A stretch of 43,460 nt of DNA. Origin: CAZAKZ01 sp964485695 (lineage in GTDB: Bacteria > Planctomycetota > JAFGQW01). Position numbers and translations under genes: made by a program. How positions within the stretch are numbered: position 1 is the stretch's first letter; each line of letters opens with the position of its first letter. The DNA is taken from the NCBI GenBank assembly GCA_964485695.1, contig CAZAKZ010000035.1:1-43460 (forward strand), given 5' to 3'. The notes beneath the pieces were generated by a model. The model saw only the letters and a program-made list of their open reading frames with translations, made no database searches and was not told the origin of the DNA. Shown piece by piece: positions 15,583 to 23,867 of the stretch.

Positions 15583-16054
15583 CGGCCGTCAGCCTCTGGC
15601 AGTGGGTGACGCAGAGGGCGAGCGCATCGGCTGCGTCCTCGGCGAGATCTTCCATACGCAGGGAAAACTGCCGTGCAATCATCCACTTCACCTGTTCCTT
15701 CTTGGCCGCGCCGTTGCCGACCACCGCCTTTTTCACGTCTCTCGTGGCGTATTCCGATATTTCGGCTCCGGCCATGGCCGCGGCCAGGAGGGCGATGCCC
15801 CGACACTCTCCGATCTTGAGCGCGGTCCGGGCATTCCGGCCGTGAAATACCTCCTCGATGGCCACGATCTGGGGTGAATGTCGTGTGAGGGTTTCTCGAA
15901 GGCCGTCGTGGATTTTGAGGAGGCGCCGGCTGAAATCGAGCTTGCGGCTGGCGCAAATCACTCCATGTCCCACGAGAACCATATTTCCGGCCGTGATATC
16001 CACAACGCCGAATCCCAGCTTCGCACTTCCGGGATCGATGCCGAAGACGCGCAT
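15566..16054 (-). CDS. ruvC: Crossover junction endodeoxyribonuclease RuvC
   Basis: RuvC cuts Holliday junctions symmetrically during recombinational repair, together with RuvAB. I place the start at the ATG at 16054, because MRVFGIDPG is the normal RuvC N-terminus; an upstream in-frame ATG would add 27 atypical residues. The 162-residue product keeps the four acidic catalytic residues: Asp7 (GIDPG), Glu67 (AIEEVFHGRN), Asp140 and Asp143 (EDAADALAL). Helical DNA-binding residues around KKAVVGNGAAKKEQV are also conserved. It is the first gene of a minus-strand run with the ComEA-like gene, nadC and birA. ruvA and ruvB are not adjacent in this window. Confidence 0.95.
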   Translation of the reverse strand: MRVFGIDPGSAKLGFGVVDITAGNMVLVGHGVICASRKLDFSRRLLKIHDGLRETLTRHSPQIVAIEEVFHGRNARTALKIGECRGIALLAAAMAGAEISEYATRDVKKAVVGNGAAKKEQVKWMIARQFSLRMEDLAEDAADALALCVTHCQRLTADARYR

Positions 16055-16405
16055 TTCTCGACTCTTTCCAGGGCCTGTTCCCCTCCACCCTGTTCCCCGA
16101 TGAGCGAAGTGTAAAGGCGCTGTCGGAGAGGTCAACGGTCTGGAGAGGTGCCCCCGGATTTGACGAAAAGGGGATGTACGGTATTTATATCTCTGAACGC
16201 AGGCGATGAGGATATTTTGGTGTCAGATCGCCCCGGTCACCCGACGCCGAGGCTATAATGGGATGCAGATGTCTGATTTTCCGACACCCGGGGGATTTCA
16301 GAATGAATCGTCTGGCAGCCCGTGGGGTTTGACCCCTGAAAAGAACCAGAACTTCTGGAGCCCCGAGGTGTTTGTTCCAGAACAGATCGAATGCTGAGCT
16401 GAGGA
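16055..16405. other. 351-bp divergent intergenic region between ruvC and the ECF sigma gene
   Basis: The region must hold promoters for both directions. On the plus strand I see TTGACG/TATTTA at 16160-16187 and a separate TATAAT at 16254-16259 without a good -35 element. GGTGTC at 16219-16224 and GACACC about 60 bp further on could pair. I see no gene or RNA here. Confidence 0.5.
16160..16187 (+). promoter_or_regulatory. Candidate sigma-70 promoter upstream of the ECF sigma operon
   Basis: TTGACG (16160-16165) and TATTTA (16182-16187) are separated by 16 bp. The distance to the start codon leaves a leader of about 210 nt, so a closer promoter, perhaps recognised by the ECF factor itself, is also possible. 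Confidence 0.4.
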
Positions 16406-17041
16406 ATGGACCGACCTGATCCGGATGCGACTCTCATGCTCCGGCTGCAAAGCGGCGATCTCTCGGGGTTTGAGGACCTCGTAGCCAGGCACAGGGATTC
16501 AATCCTCAACCTGGCCTTCCGCTTCTTGGGAGATCGTAACGAGGCGGAAGATGCGGTTCAGGAAGTATTCATGCGCGTGTTCAGAGCCAGGAATCGATAC
16601 GAGCCCTCAGCCAGGTTCTCGACCTGGCTCTATCGAATTGCGACGAATTTCTGCTTGAACGCCGTGAAAGCTCGACGGGCGGATCGCTGGGGGTCCCTCT
16701 ACAGCGTCGGAGAGGACGGGCAGGCTTACTTACAGGACCCGGCCGCCCACAGGGACCAGGGTCCCGAGGAGGTCCTGGAGCAAAAAGAGATGGCCGAGGC
16801 CATACGGAACGCCATTGAAACGCTGCCCGAGAGCCAGAGAATGGCCATCCTCATGAATAAATACCACGGCCAGAGTTACCAGGAGATCGCCGAGGCCATG
16901 GACCTGTCGGTGATGGCAGTGAAGTCCCTGCTCATGCGGGCTCGTGTAAGTCTGCGGGACCGCCTGTCCCGGTACCTGAAGGAGGGTGGACCTGACCAGG
17001 CGTCTTCGAGGGATGAGGGGTGTCCCGGAAAGGGTGGATAA
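16406..17041 (+). CDS. ECF-type RNA polymerase sigma factor
   Basis: This 211-residue protein has the two-domain plan of extracytoplasmic-function sigma factors. Region 2 spans about 20-90, with DAVQEVFMRVF (core binding) and FSTWLYRIATNFCLN (-10 recognition). Region 4 spans about 135-190, with LPESQRMAILMNKYHGQSYQ... followed by a helix-turn-helix for the -35 element. Region 3 is missing, as expected. A 97-bp gap with two small hairpins separates it from a putative anti-sigma gene, and a secreted-protein gene follows, the usual sigma/anti-sigma/target layout for envelope-stress control. The ATG at 16406 lacks a well-spaced Shine-Dalgarno; the ATG at 16436 is an alternative start. The cognate promoter cannot be assigned. 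Confidence 0.92.
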   Translation: MDRPDPDATLMLRLQSGDLSGFEDLVARHRDSILNLAFRFLGDRNEAEDAVQEVFMRVFRARNRYEPSARFSTWLYRIATNFCLNAVKARRADRWGSLYSVGEDGQAYLQDPAAHRDQGPEEVLEQKEMAEAIRNAIETLPESQRMAILMNKYHGQSYQEIAEAMDLSVMAVKSLLMRARVSLRDRLSRYLKEGGPDQASSRDEGCPGKGG

Positions 17042-17090
17042 TCGACCAATATTTTTGTAGTTTTTTAGCTCGATTTGTTCGAGTAGTACT

Positions 17091-17109
17091 TGCCGGGATA
17101 GTCTCGGCA
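17091..17109 (+). other. Hairpin between sigma and anti-sigma genes
   Basis: TGCCGGGA and TCTCGGCA form an 8-bp stem (one G-U pair) with a 3-nt loop. A smaller CTCGA/TCGAG stem lies at 17069-17083. These may adjust the sigma to anti-sigma ratio; there is no proper U tract after either stem. Confidence 0.4.
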
Positions 17110-17138
17110 GGGATGTAGTGGAGTATGGGTGCTGAACC

Positions 17139-17564
17139 ATGAGGGATAGAACGTCAAGGGATAACATTTCACTCCTCCTGGATGCGGATCTGGAGCCCGA
17201 GGAGCGGGAAGCGCTGGAAGCCCTGCTCGAGGCCGATCCGGAACTTCGCAGAAACTACCGGGAGTTCCAGGAGACCTGGTCGCTGCTGGACAGGTATCCT
17301 CCCATCATGGCTTCCCCGATCCTGACGCGTGATCTGATGACGTGGGCTCGGGCGGAAAAGGCCGTCGAGACCCGGGGCCGCCTGGTTCGTCTGACCGTTG
17401 GATGGGCCGCGGCCGCGGCCCTGTTCCTCGCGGTCTTCCTCGGACTTCCCAGCACCCGACCTTCGGATACTACCACAGTGTCGGCGTCGGCGCCCACCAA
17501 TGGGGTGATGACCGAGGGCTATTCGATGTACATGGCGTCGCTGTACGACTTCGAGGATTTTTAG
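17139..17564 (+). CDS. Putative single-pass anti-sigma factor
   Basis: The 141-residue protein begins with a cytoplasmic acidic helical segment (LLLDADLEPEEREALEALLE) like the short anti-sigma domains that clamp ECF factors. A membrane helix lies at about 84-103 (VGWAAAAALFLAVFLGL), followed by a short outer tail rich in Thr/Ser that ends in YMASLYDFEDF. The zinc-binding H-x3-C-x2-C signature of ZAS-type anti-sigma factors is absent, so the assignment rests on position, topology and the N-terminal helix pattern. It should hold the upstream ECF sigma factor at the membrane until an envelope signal releases it. Confidence 0.65.
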   Translation: MRDRTSRDNISLLLDADLEPEEREALEALLEADPELRRNYREFQETWSLLDRYPPIMASPILTRDLMTWARAEKAVETRGRLVRLTVGWAAAAALFLAVFLGLPSTRPSDTTTVSASAPTNGVMTEGYSMYMASLYDFEDF

Positions 17565-17587
17565 TCGCTGCCGGGGGGATCTTTGCC

Positions 17588-18844
17588 ATGACCTGGATGC
17601 TCGAGAACAGGACGATCGTTTCCCTGTTCGCACTCCTTGCATCCCTGATCCTCGTGCCCGTGGACGCGACCTGCGCCCAGAGGCCCGGAAGACGCCCTTT
17701 CCCGGGGAAACGGATCAACGATAAAGAAACCGAGGCCGCCGTCGACAGGTGCATCGACGGGTGGCTGGAACTGAGCCCGGTCAGGAAGCGCAGACTGGTC
17801 AAGATGTACGTGATGGCTCGCGGGAGACGTCACCGCAGGCCGCCCATGGACAGGAGCTACTCCCGGTTTTTCAGTCAGGCGATCGAGCACGCACCGCCCG
17901 AGGAGCAGAACAAGTTCAAGCGGGGGCGTATCTGGGATCAGTCCCGGATTCTGATCAAGATTGCGGACCGGTTCGCCCAGTCACAGAAGGTCCACCGCTA
18001 TATTCCCCGCAGTCTGGGTGAGATGAGGAAGTCCGGACTCATCTCCAAGGAAGAGGAAGACAAGATCCTGTCCATTCAGGAGCCCCGTAAAAGGATGCGG
18101 GCCCATTTCGCCCTGAAGGGAAAGGTGTTTCTGAGACAGTTGCACAAGCTGGGGCGTATCGACGAGAAAACCCTCAACCGCATTTCGTCCATGGAGGATT
18201 TCAGGGAGCGCAGGAAGGCCCTGGATGAGGTGCGCCAAGAGGCCTTCTGGAAGGTGAACACCCTCCTTCTGCATTTCATGCTGAAGCCGGCCGAGCAGGT
18301 GGACCTCAAGAAAACCCGGAATTCCCGGAAATTCGGCCCCAGGTTCAACTGGAAGGTGAAAGAGCTGGAACGGAAATATCGCATCTTCTTCCTTCCGATC
18401 ATCCCGTCCAAGGAGTCCACCTACCTCTCCCATGTCCTTCGCCTGACGCCGGAGGAGGAAACTCAGATGACCCGGTCGGGACTGGCGCCCGAAGAGCTGG
18501 AACCCATCGCCGCCGGAATCTATCGCCGGCAGCGAGAAGCGTTCCTGAAGGGGCTTCAACAGCGAGGAAAGGCCTTTCAGAGCAAGATCGTGGGAAAGGC
18601 ACGCAGCCCCCGGCAGTTCTACCAGCGCGTCTTTCAGATTTTGCGCAAGATGGGGGAATTCAAGGAAGATCGAGCGGGATTCGGACCCAAGCACAAGGGG
18701 CCCCCTCCACGCGGTCGCGGCCCCGGCCCGGGCCCTGGACGCGGACCCAGACACGATGGGCCCGGTCCCGGGCGGGGGGAAGGTGGGGATCCGAAGAGAA
18801 AGGGCGGTAGGCCCGGACATAACCATCGCTGGCGCGGTTTGTAA
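17588..18844 (+). CDS. Secreted basic protein with Gly-Pro-Arg-rich tail, third gene of the ECF operon
   Basis: The ATG at 17588 gives a signal peptide ending near DATCAQ and a mature protein of about 390 residues that is highly charged and mostly helical. Segments such as RLVKMYVMARGRR and FRERRKALDEVRQE suggest alpha-helical repeats, loosely like periplasmic metal-sensing or Spy-type proteins, but I cannot place it in a family. The last 55 residues are a low-complexity Gly/Pro/Arg/His tail with GPGPGPGRGPRHDGPGPGRG. The gene lies 23 bp after the putative anti-sigma gene, so it is probably co-transcribed and may be the envelope sensor or the main target of the ECF factor. An open frame reaches upstream to 17342, but that part overlaps the anti-sigma gene and lacks a signal peptide. 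Confidence 0.7.
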   Translation: MTWMLENRTIVSLFALLASLILVPVDATCAQRPGRRPFPGKRINDKETEAAVDRCIDGWLELSPVRKRRLVKMYVMARGRRHRRPPMDRSYSRFFSQAIEHAPPEEQNKFKRGRIWDQSRILIKIADRFAQSQKVHRYIPRSLGEMRKSGLISKEEEDKILSIQEPRKRMRAHFALKGKVFLRQLHKLGRIDEKTLNRISSMEDFRERRKALDEVRQEAFWKVNTLLLHFMLKPAEQVDLKKTRNSRKFGPRFNWKVKELERKYRIFFLPIIPSKESTYLSHVLRLTPEEETQMTRSGLAPEELEPIAAGIYRRQREAFLKGLQQRGKAFQSKIVGKARSPRQFYQRVFQILRKMGEFKEDRAGFGPKHKGPPPRGRGPGPGPGRGPRHDGPGPGRGEGGDPKRKGGRPGHNHRWRGL

Positions 18845-18867
18845 TACCTCGCCATCGTGCCACGCAC

Positions 18868-19467
18868 ATGACGCCTCCACCAGACGTTTCCGACCTCGAC
18901 GGTCCCTCCCCGGCAGCGGATGACGTTTCCCCCGACCTCCCGGTGCGCGGCGTGTTGATCGTCTTCTATCTGGTCCTCACGACACTGGGCGTGGGCCTCG
19001 TCACCTACCACCAGGGCGTCGATGGAATCGTCCGGGTTTTCATCGGCCCGGGCTTCGCGTTCAGCCTTGTTGCGGGCCTGGTGGTGGCGGCAGCCACTCT
19101 CACGGTTTGCCACCTCCTCCTGAAGCGGCTCCGGTGGATGCGCCGGCTGTCCCGGATCATCAGGCGTCTCTTCGGTACCATTCCGGCGACGGATGCGATC
19201 TGGATCGGTATCCTGACCGGTCTGGGGGAAGAGCTGTTCTTCCGGGCCGGGCTCCAGCCCATCCTGGGCCTGCCACTCACATCCCTTCTCTTCGGGAGCC
19301 TGCACGTCCTCCCGCCTCTGAGGCGAAACTGGCCCTGGATGCTCTTCGCCGTCGTCCTCGGGTTTGCGCTGGGTTGGATTTACGACCGTTCCGGAAACCT
19401 GGTCGGGCCAGTGGCCGCCCATGCCGCCATCAACGCGGTAAATCTTTTCCGCATCGGGCGGACCTGA
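18868..19467 (+). CDS. CPBP-family intramembrane metalloprotease
   Basis: This 199-residue membrane protein has the three CPBP (Rce1/ABI) motifs: EELFFR at 121-126, a histidine in LLFGSLH (His146) and HAAIN at 185-189. Together these form the metal-dependent active site within the membrane. Hydrophobic segments lie at about 27-46, 62-85, 111-120 and 155-172. Members cleave or process prenylated proteins in eukaryotes; in bacteria they act on membrane or peptide substrates and are often linked to envelope stress or bacteriocin immunity. The gene lies 23 bp downstream of the ECF operon on the same strand, so intramembrane cleavage of the anti-sigma factor is a testable inference, not a demonstrated role. 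Confidence 0.88.
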   Translation: MTPPPDVSDLDGPSPAADDVSPDLPVRGVLIVFYLVLTTLGVGLVTYHQGVDGIVRVFIGPGFAFSLVAGLVVAAATLTVCHLLLKRLRWMRRLSRIIRRLFGTIPATDAIWIGILTGLGEELFFRAGLQPILGLPLTSLLFGSLHVLPPLRRNWPWMLFAVVLGFALGWIYDRSGNLVGPVAAHAAINAVNLFRIGRT

Positions 19468-19788
19468 TCCCTCAGGTCTTCGGTTCTCTAACTCTTCATC
19501 GCAGAACGGATAATATCGCAGTCCCGGTATGCAACCTCCGGGGAGGTTCTGCATTGCACCCAATCCCGCCGGAGCCTTCAGCCCCTATCGCCTGGTTTCG
19601 AAAATTTGAAAGGAAGGGATGTTAAATGGTCGGTCATGATTCATAACAGTCGCCTCGGAGCCTATCGACGACGCACGCTTCGTTGCTCCTCCTTTGCGTA
19701 TTCACGAATACGCGGCAGTCGTCGCGCCTTGCATGCGCCGTCGATAGACACCGATCCGACTGCTATGAATCATGACCGACCATTTAGC
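19468..19788. other. Intergenic region with a terminator-like hairpin and a palindromic element
   Basis: The first half carries a compact hairpin at 19533-19548; the second half is taken up by the palindromic element starting at 19619. I see no gene or promoter of its own. Confidence 0.7.
19533..19548 (+). terminator. Terminator-like hairpin after the CPBP gene
   Basis: AACCTC-CGGG-GAGGTT forms a 6-bp stem with a tetraloop, flanked by TGCA on both sides. No U tract follows, so it may be a weak or Rho-assisted stop. Confidence 0.4.
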
Positions 19789-19790
19789 AT
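19619..19790. mobile_element. 172-bp palindromic (MITE-like) element
   Basis: Outer arms of 60 bp (19619-19678 and 19731-19790) are reverse complements at 52 of 60 positions, with ATG(T/C)TAAATGGTCGGTC at each end. An inner GCGTATTC-AC-GAATACGC palindrome lies in the 52-bp centre. The substitutions are scattered between the arms, as in an old insertion or an RNA whose pairing has drifted. The right arm ends on the start codon of the TPR gene (ATG at 19789). The element carries no gene. The 13 bases GCTAAATGGTCGG at its right end (read inward) recur at 10426-10438. Confidence 0.7.
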
Positions 19791-21057
19791 GAGGTCGTTC
19801 CTGATCGCGACGGTTCTTCTCTGGGGGACCTGGGTACCTTGCGCCGGCCAGGTCGAGGAAGGCGCCGAGGATCCCGACTTCCTCTGGGCTCGGACGGACC
19901 AGTGCCTGAAACACAATCTGTTTCGCAAGATGCCTGGTCTGATTCTGGCCCTGGAAGAACGAGGAAAACGGAAGCCCGCCCTGGCGCCGAGATGCCATTT
20001 TGAGGCGGCCCGACTCCAGGAAAAACTGGGAGCGGACGAGGAGGCCCTCCGTTCCTTGAAACGGGCCATGCGCCATCCCGAAGTGGAATACGGTCGAAAG
20101 GCAGCCCTCGTCTATGCCCGGACCTTGAGCCGCCGTGGAGGTTTTTCCGCTGCAACCCGGATCCTCAGGGCCTTGCAGAATCGAATCCACGCAGCGGCGG
20201 GTGATACCGGCATGGGATCCGCCGAGGTGGATATCGAATTCGCGCGCGTCTGTCTGGAGACCGGGCGCCCCGGAAAGGCCCTGCGGTTCTGTGAACGGGC
20301 CCGCCTCAAGATGGATGACGAGGCCCTCGAATCCGATCGGCAATGGAATCCCCTTCGCTATGAGACGGCCTTCCTAGAGGGCCGGGCCCTCGGTTCCCTG
20401 GGGGCTCCCCAGAACGCCATGGATCGGTACTGGTCGTACATGGAAAAGGATCCGGACGGGTGCGCCATGGATCCCCGCATTGCCCTGGCCCTGGAACACA
20501 TGTATCGAGTCAGGGGCCGGGTGCCGCAGCTTCGCGCATACCTGGGTGGTCTGGTCCGTCGAGGCGGCCCCCTGACCGCAGCCACCACCCTCCTCGAATA
20601 CCTGGATCTCAAGGCAATGGTGGATAAGGGAAACACGCCGGGACTGTTGACCGAGATCGAGGGGATCGATCCTCCTCTCTGGAGCGACGGCAAGGGGCCG
20701 GACTGGCACTACTTTCAGGCTGCTCGGGCCCTCGTGGAGAAGCAGCCGGATCGTGCGCGAGATGCAGTACTGTCCCACATAGACCGCAACGGCTACTTCA
20801 CCTTCGGCGCCTACATTCTCGGCCTGGTCGGGGACGAGAAATCCCTGAAGGCACTCTACCGGCTTGCCGTTTCGGTCACCTCACACCGGGATATCCAGAA
20901 CATCACCACGGCCCTCGCCAGGAACCAAAGGGACCTGGCCCGGAGATTCCTCGAGCGGCTGCAGAGGGATGCCTCGGCCGCGCATCCCACCGAGGTGCGG
21001 CGGGCCGCAAAGCTGGCCTTGCAGTCCTTCCCTCCGGCGGGACAGCCGATTCACTGA
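19789..21057 (+). CDS. Secreted TPR-like helical repeat protein
   Basis: With the ATG at 19789 the product is 422 residues and begins with a signal peptide (MRSFLIATVLLWGTWVPCAGQ, cleaved near CAGQ). The mature part is a chain of paired helices like tetratricopeptide repeats, for example CHFEAARLQEKLGADEEAL and RVCLETGRPGKALRFCERA; such folds bind other proteins. No enzymatic domain is evident. An in-frame ATG at 19765 would add eight residues (MNHDRPFS) encoded within the palindromic element; neither start has a clear Shine-Dalgarno, so insertion of the element may have replaced the original leader. A hairpin at 21150-21173 lies downstream. Confidence 0.75.
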   Translation: MRSFLIATVLLWGTWVPCAGQVEEGAEDPDFLWARTDQCLKHNLFRKMPGLILALEERGKRKPALAPRCHFEAARLQEKLGADEEALRSLKRAMRHPEVEYGRKAALVYARTLSRRGGFSAATRILRALQNRIHAAAGDTGMGSAEVDIEFARVCLETGRPGKALRFCERARLKMDDEALESDRQWNPLRYETAFLEGRALGSLGAPQNAMDRYWSYMEKDPDGCAMDPRIALALEHMYRVRGRVPQLRAYLGGLVRRGGPLTAATTLLEYLDLKAMVDKGNTPGLLTEIEGIDPPLWSDGKGPDWHYFQAARALVEKQPDRARDAVLSHIDRNGYFTFGAYILGLVGDEKSLKALYRLAVSVTSHRDIQNITTALARNQRDLARRFLERLQRDASAAHPTEVRRAAKLALQSFPPAGQPIH

Positions 21058-21149
21058 CTTCAAGTCGTTCAGGCCCAGGGGCCCTCTGGCTCGAACCGCG
21101 GACCGGCCAACGCCCGGTCGCCGACACGGGAACAACATTTCGTGAAATT

Positions 21150-21173
21150 CGGGGTCCCCATTCAGGATCCCCG
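21150..21173 (+). terminator. Terminator-like hairpin after the TPR gene
   Basis: CGGGGTCC at 21150-21157 pairs with GGATCCCCG at 21165-21173 with one bulged base. The following TGTACAATAC is AT-rich but has no U run, and it contains a TACAAT that could be part of a promoter for the next gene. Confidence 0.45.
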
Positions 21174-21222
21174 TGTACAATACTCCGCGTCAGCCAGTGG
21201 ATATCACCTCTCCATCCGATCC

Positions 21223-21238
21223 TAGCAGCCTGTGGACA
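21223..21238 (+). repeat. Partial third copy of the dispersed repeat
   Basis: TAGCAGCCTGTGGACA is identical to the first 16 bases of copy B at 5711; the similarity stops there. It lies 64 bp upstream of the second sigma-54 activator. Confidence 0.6.
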
Positions 21239-21301
21239 GTCTCATAGGATTCCCGATCGTTGACCGGGTCGTGTTCGACCTCTGGCGATCCCAGTAGCGC
21301 C

Positions 21302-23473
21302 ATGGAAACAAACAGCACCGAACTCAAGCAGCTCCGTTTGATCAGCGAGATCGTATCGCGCATCAGTCTCGGCAAATCCTTCGGAGAGATCCTGGACGCA
21401 GTCTACGAAAACCTGCGAGGGATCGTCCCATGCAACCGCATTGCCGTGGCGCTGGTCGATCCTGGCGGTAGGCGAATCACGCTCTCTGCGATCCGATCCG
21501 ATGGGCCTGCGGTGCTGGATATAGGCGTGCAGATGCCCTTCAAGGGCACAAACCTGGAGGGTTTGATCCGACGGGACGAGATCCTGATCCTGAACGACAT
21601 CGAGGAGTACATCAAGAGCCACCCCGGCAGCATCAATACCCGCAAGGTGTACGAGGAGGGCATGCGGGCGACCATGACCGTACCCCTCATCGTTCGTGGA
21701 ACTCCTGTGGGCGTGCTCTATCTGTCGAGCCGGAAACGAGGTGATTTCGTGGGGCGTCACGCCACGTTCATCCGGCAGGTCGCTGCCCACCTTGCCATGA
21801 CCATCGAGAAGAGCCGCCTCATCAGCATGCTCGAGGCTCAGAACCTGACCCTGATGGAGAGCAAGGCGCTCTCCGAGCGATTCGTCACCCAGCTCAAGGA
21901 GGACGTCAAGCTCAAGACCCACGAGTTGGAACTCTCCAAGGAACGATACCGAACCCTTCTTGCCATCTCCAACACCATCAACCAGAGCGTGGAATTGGCC
22001 CCGGTCTTCAACCGCATCGTCGAGGCGCTGAAGCCCGTATTCCCGGTGGACAGGATGGCCATCGTCCTCTACGAAGAAGAGGAACATCGAGCACGATTGC
22101 TTTCCCTGGCGCCCAGCTCGGAGCGGCCGAGCCAGGAGGCCGACGACATCCCAATGGATCGATCTCTGACCGGTGAGGTGATCCGTACCCACAAGACCCG
22201 GTACTGGCCCGACCTCACCAAGGTGGACGACGTTTTTGAAAACCACCTCGTGGACAAAGGCATCCGCAGCTATGCCATTGTGCCCCTCATGCAGAAGGAT
22301 CGGTCCATCGGTACCATGAATATCAGCAACCGCCGTGCTCACCGATTCGCTCCGGAAGACCTCGCCTTTCTCGATCAGGTTGCAGAGCCGGTGACACTGG
22401 CCGTCCAGAACGCACTGGCCTTCGATGAGATCGAGCGTCTCAAGAACCAGCTTCTTCAGGAAAATGTCACCCTCCGGCGGGAACTGCACTCCAGCCAGGA
22501 AACCCGGGGAATCATTGGTGTCAGCCCGGCCATTCAGGAAGTCACAGCGGCCGTGATGCGCGTGGGACCCACCGACGTCACGGTTCTCATCCGGGGGGAG
22601 ACCGGGACCGGCAAGGAGCTCGTCGCCAGGGCCATCCACGAGGAGAGTTCCCGAAAGGACAAGGTTCTGGTGACCGTGAACGTTGCTGCACTGTCGGAGA
22701 ACCTCATCGAGAGCGAGCTGTTCGGCCATGAGCGCGGCGCCTTCACGGGGGCTCACGACCGGCGACTCGGGCGCTTCGAGCTGGCCGACGGCGGCAGCAT
22801 CTTCCTGGATGAGATCGGCGACTTGCCGCCGAGCACGCAGGTCAAGCTGCTCAGGGTCCTCCAGGAACGGGAGTTCGAGCGGGTAGGCGGTGGGGAGACC
22901 CTCCAGGTGGACGTGCGGGTGATTGCCGCGACCAACCGGAACCTGGAGAACGCGATTCGTGAGGGGACCTTCCGGGTGGACCTCTATTACCGGCTGAACG
23001 TGTTTCCCGTGGTGGTTCCTCCGCTTCGAGAACGTACCGAGGATATCCCGGAACTCGCCAGGTTCTTTCTGGACAAGTTCAGCCACAAAACGGGTAAGGT
23101 CTTCCGGAACATCACGCCGGCGACCATGGAGCGGCTCAAGGCCTACCACTGGCCGGGAAACGTGCGGGAGCTGGAAAATGTGGTGGAGCGCGCCGTCATC
23201 CTCGGAGACGGGCCCGATCTCCGGGTGGGTGCTGCCCGTCTCGGTGGAGAGAGCCTGGGAGCGAAGTACCAGAAGATCACCCTGGAGGAGATGGAGAGGA
23301 GATACATTACCGATGTGCTGGGGACGACGGGGGGGGTGATTTACGGGCCGATGGGCGCCGCAAGGATTCTCGGGATGAAACCCACCACGTTGCAGAGCCG
23401 GATGAAGAGGCTGGGAATCGACAAAGTGGGGAAAGGTGGGGAAAAGGGCAGTTCGTTTAATTCAAAAGAATGA
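21302..23473 (+). CDS. Sigma-54-dependent activator with two GAF domains
   Basis: The ATG at 21302 gives 723 residues; an in-frame GTG at 21260 is an alternative. Two GAF sensory domains (about 10-165 and 215-375) are joined by a coiled-coil linker. The AAA+ domain has Walker A GETGTGKE at 432-439, GAFTGA at 479-484, and FLDEIGDLP, VIAATNRNL and the usual DLYYRLNVFPV segment. The C-terminus holds a Fis-type helix-turn-helix (GAARILGMKPTTLQSRMKRL). The twin-GAF layout resembles FhlA, although the ligand is unknown. It lacks the FHA domain of the other activator at 3761. It lies upstream of an RpoD-type sigma gene on the same strand, with an AT-rich island between. No target sigma-54 promoter could be assigned with confidence. 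Confidence 0.93.
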   Translation: METNSTELKQLRLISEIVSRISLGKSFGEILDAVYENLRGIVPCNRIAVALVDPGGRRITLSAIRSDGPAVLDIGVQMPFKGTNLEGLIRRDEILILNDIEEYIKSHPGSINTRKVYEEGMRATMTVPLIVRGTPVGVLYLSSRKRGDFVGRHATFIRQVAAHLAMTIEKSRLISMLEAQNLTLMESKALSERFVTQLKEDVKLKTHELELSKERYRTLLAISNTINQSVELAPVFNRIVEALKPVFPVDRMAIVLYEEEEHRARLLSLAPSSERPSQEADDIPMDRSLTGEVIRTHKTRYWPDLTKVDDVFENHLVDKGIRSYAIVPLMQKDRSIGTMNISNRRAHRFAPEDLAFLDQVAEPVTLAVQNALAFDEIERLKNQLLQENVTLRRELHSSQETRGIIGVSPAIQEVTAAVMRVGPTDVTVLIRGETGTGKELVARAIHEESSRKDKVLVTVNVAALSENLIESELFGHERGAFTGAHDRRLGRFELADGGSIFLDEIGDLPPSTQVKLLRVLQEREFERVGGGETLQVDVRVIAATNRNLENAIREGTFRVDLYYRLNVFPVVVPPLRERTEDIPELARFFLDKFSHKTGKVFRNITPATMERLKAYHWPGNVRELENVVERAVILGDGPDLRVGAARLGGESLGAKYQKITLEEMERRYITDVLGTTGGVIYGPMGAARILGMKPTTLQSRMKRLGIDKVGKGGEKGSSFNSKE

Positions 23474-23867
23474 GCAGTTCAAGGTGTTTTCCTACAAATG
23501 CGCACCGACATATCGTTGGAGCACCGAAATATCGGTGTGTCGGTGCTATGGCGTCGGAAATCCGCATATTTGTTAATGTTGCAAAATATTGAGATATATA
23601 ACTTTATGGAAATGTTCGAGAAAATATTTCCATGGCTTGAGTTTTGCGAGAAAATTCAGCATCAATCCTGTGATTTACTTGATACATATCGTTACTAGCA
23701 CCAGCTACGAAACAGCACCTGCAGCGTAGCACCTGTTTGGATCATCAATAATATTGTAGCCCCTGTTGTGGCTCATTCAGAATATAGCTTATTCGCGTAG
23801 CATCATTGCGGTTCATTCCCCCCCGGGTTGTCACTCCTCCTGGGTTTTCTCGAGGAAAAATATCTGC
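23474..23867. other. 394-bp AT-rich island with direct and inverted repeats upstream of the sigma factor gene
   Basis: This stretch is much AT-richer than the flanking genes. GCACCGA(C/A)ATATCG occurs twice in direct orientation (23502-23515 and 23521-23534), and TGTCGGTGC at 23538-23546 is the inverse of GCACCGACA at 23502-23510. ATGGAAAT at 23606-23613 pairs with ATTTCCAT at 23626-23633. AGCACCTG is repeated around 23715-23740. Several AT-rich -10-like hexamers are present, but no promoter stands out. A 66-codon frame at 23498-23698 is not convincing as a gene. Confidence 0.6.

Noticed and set aside
23498..23698. A 66-codon plus-strand frame in the AT-rich island
   Set aside because: It covers the repeated operator-like sites, lacks a ribosome-binding site and has no recognisable product.
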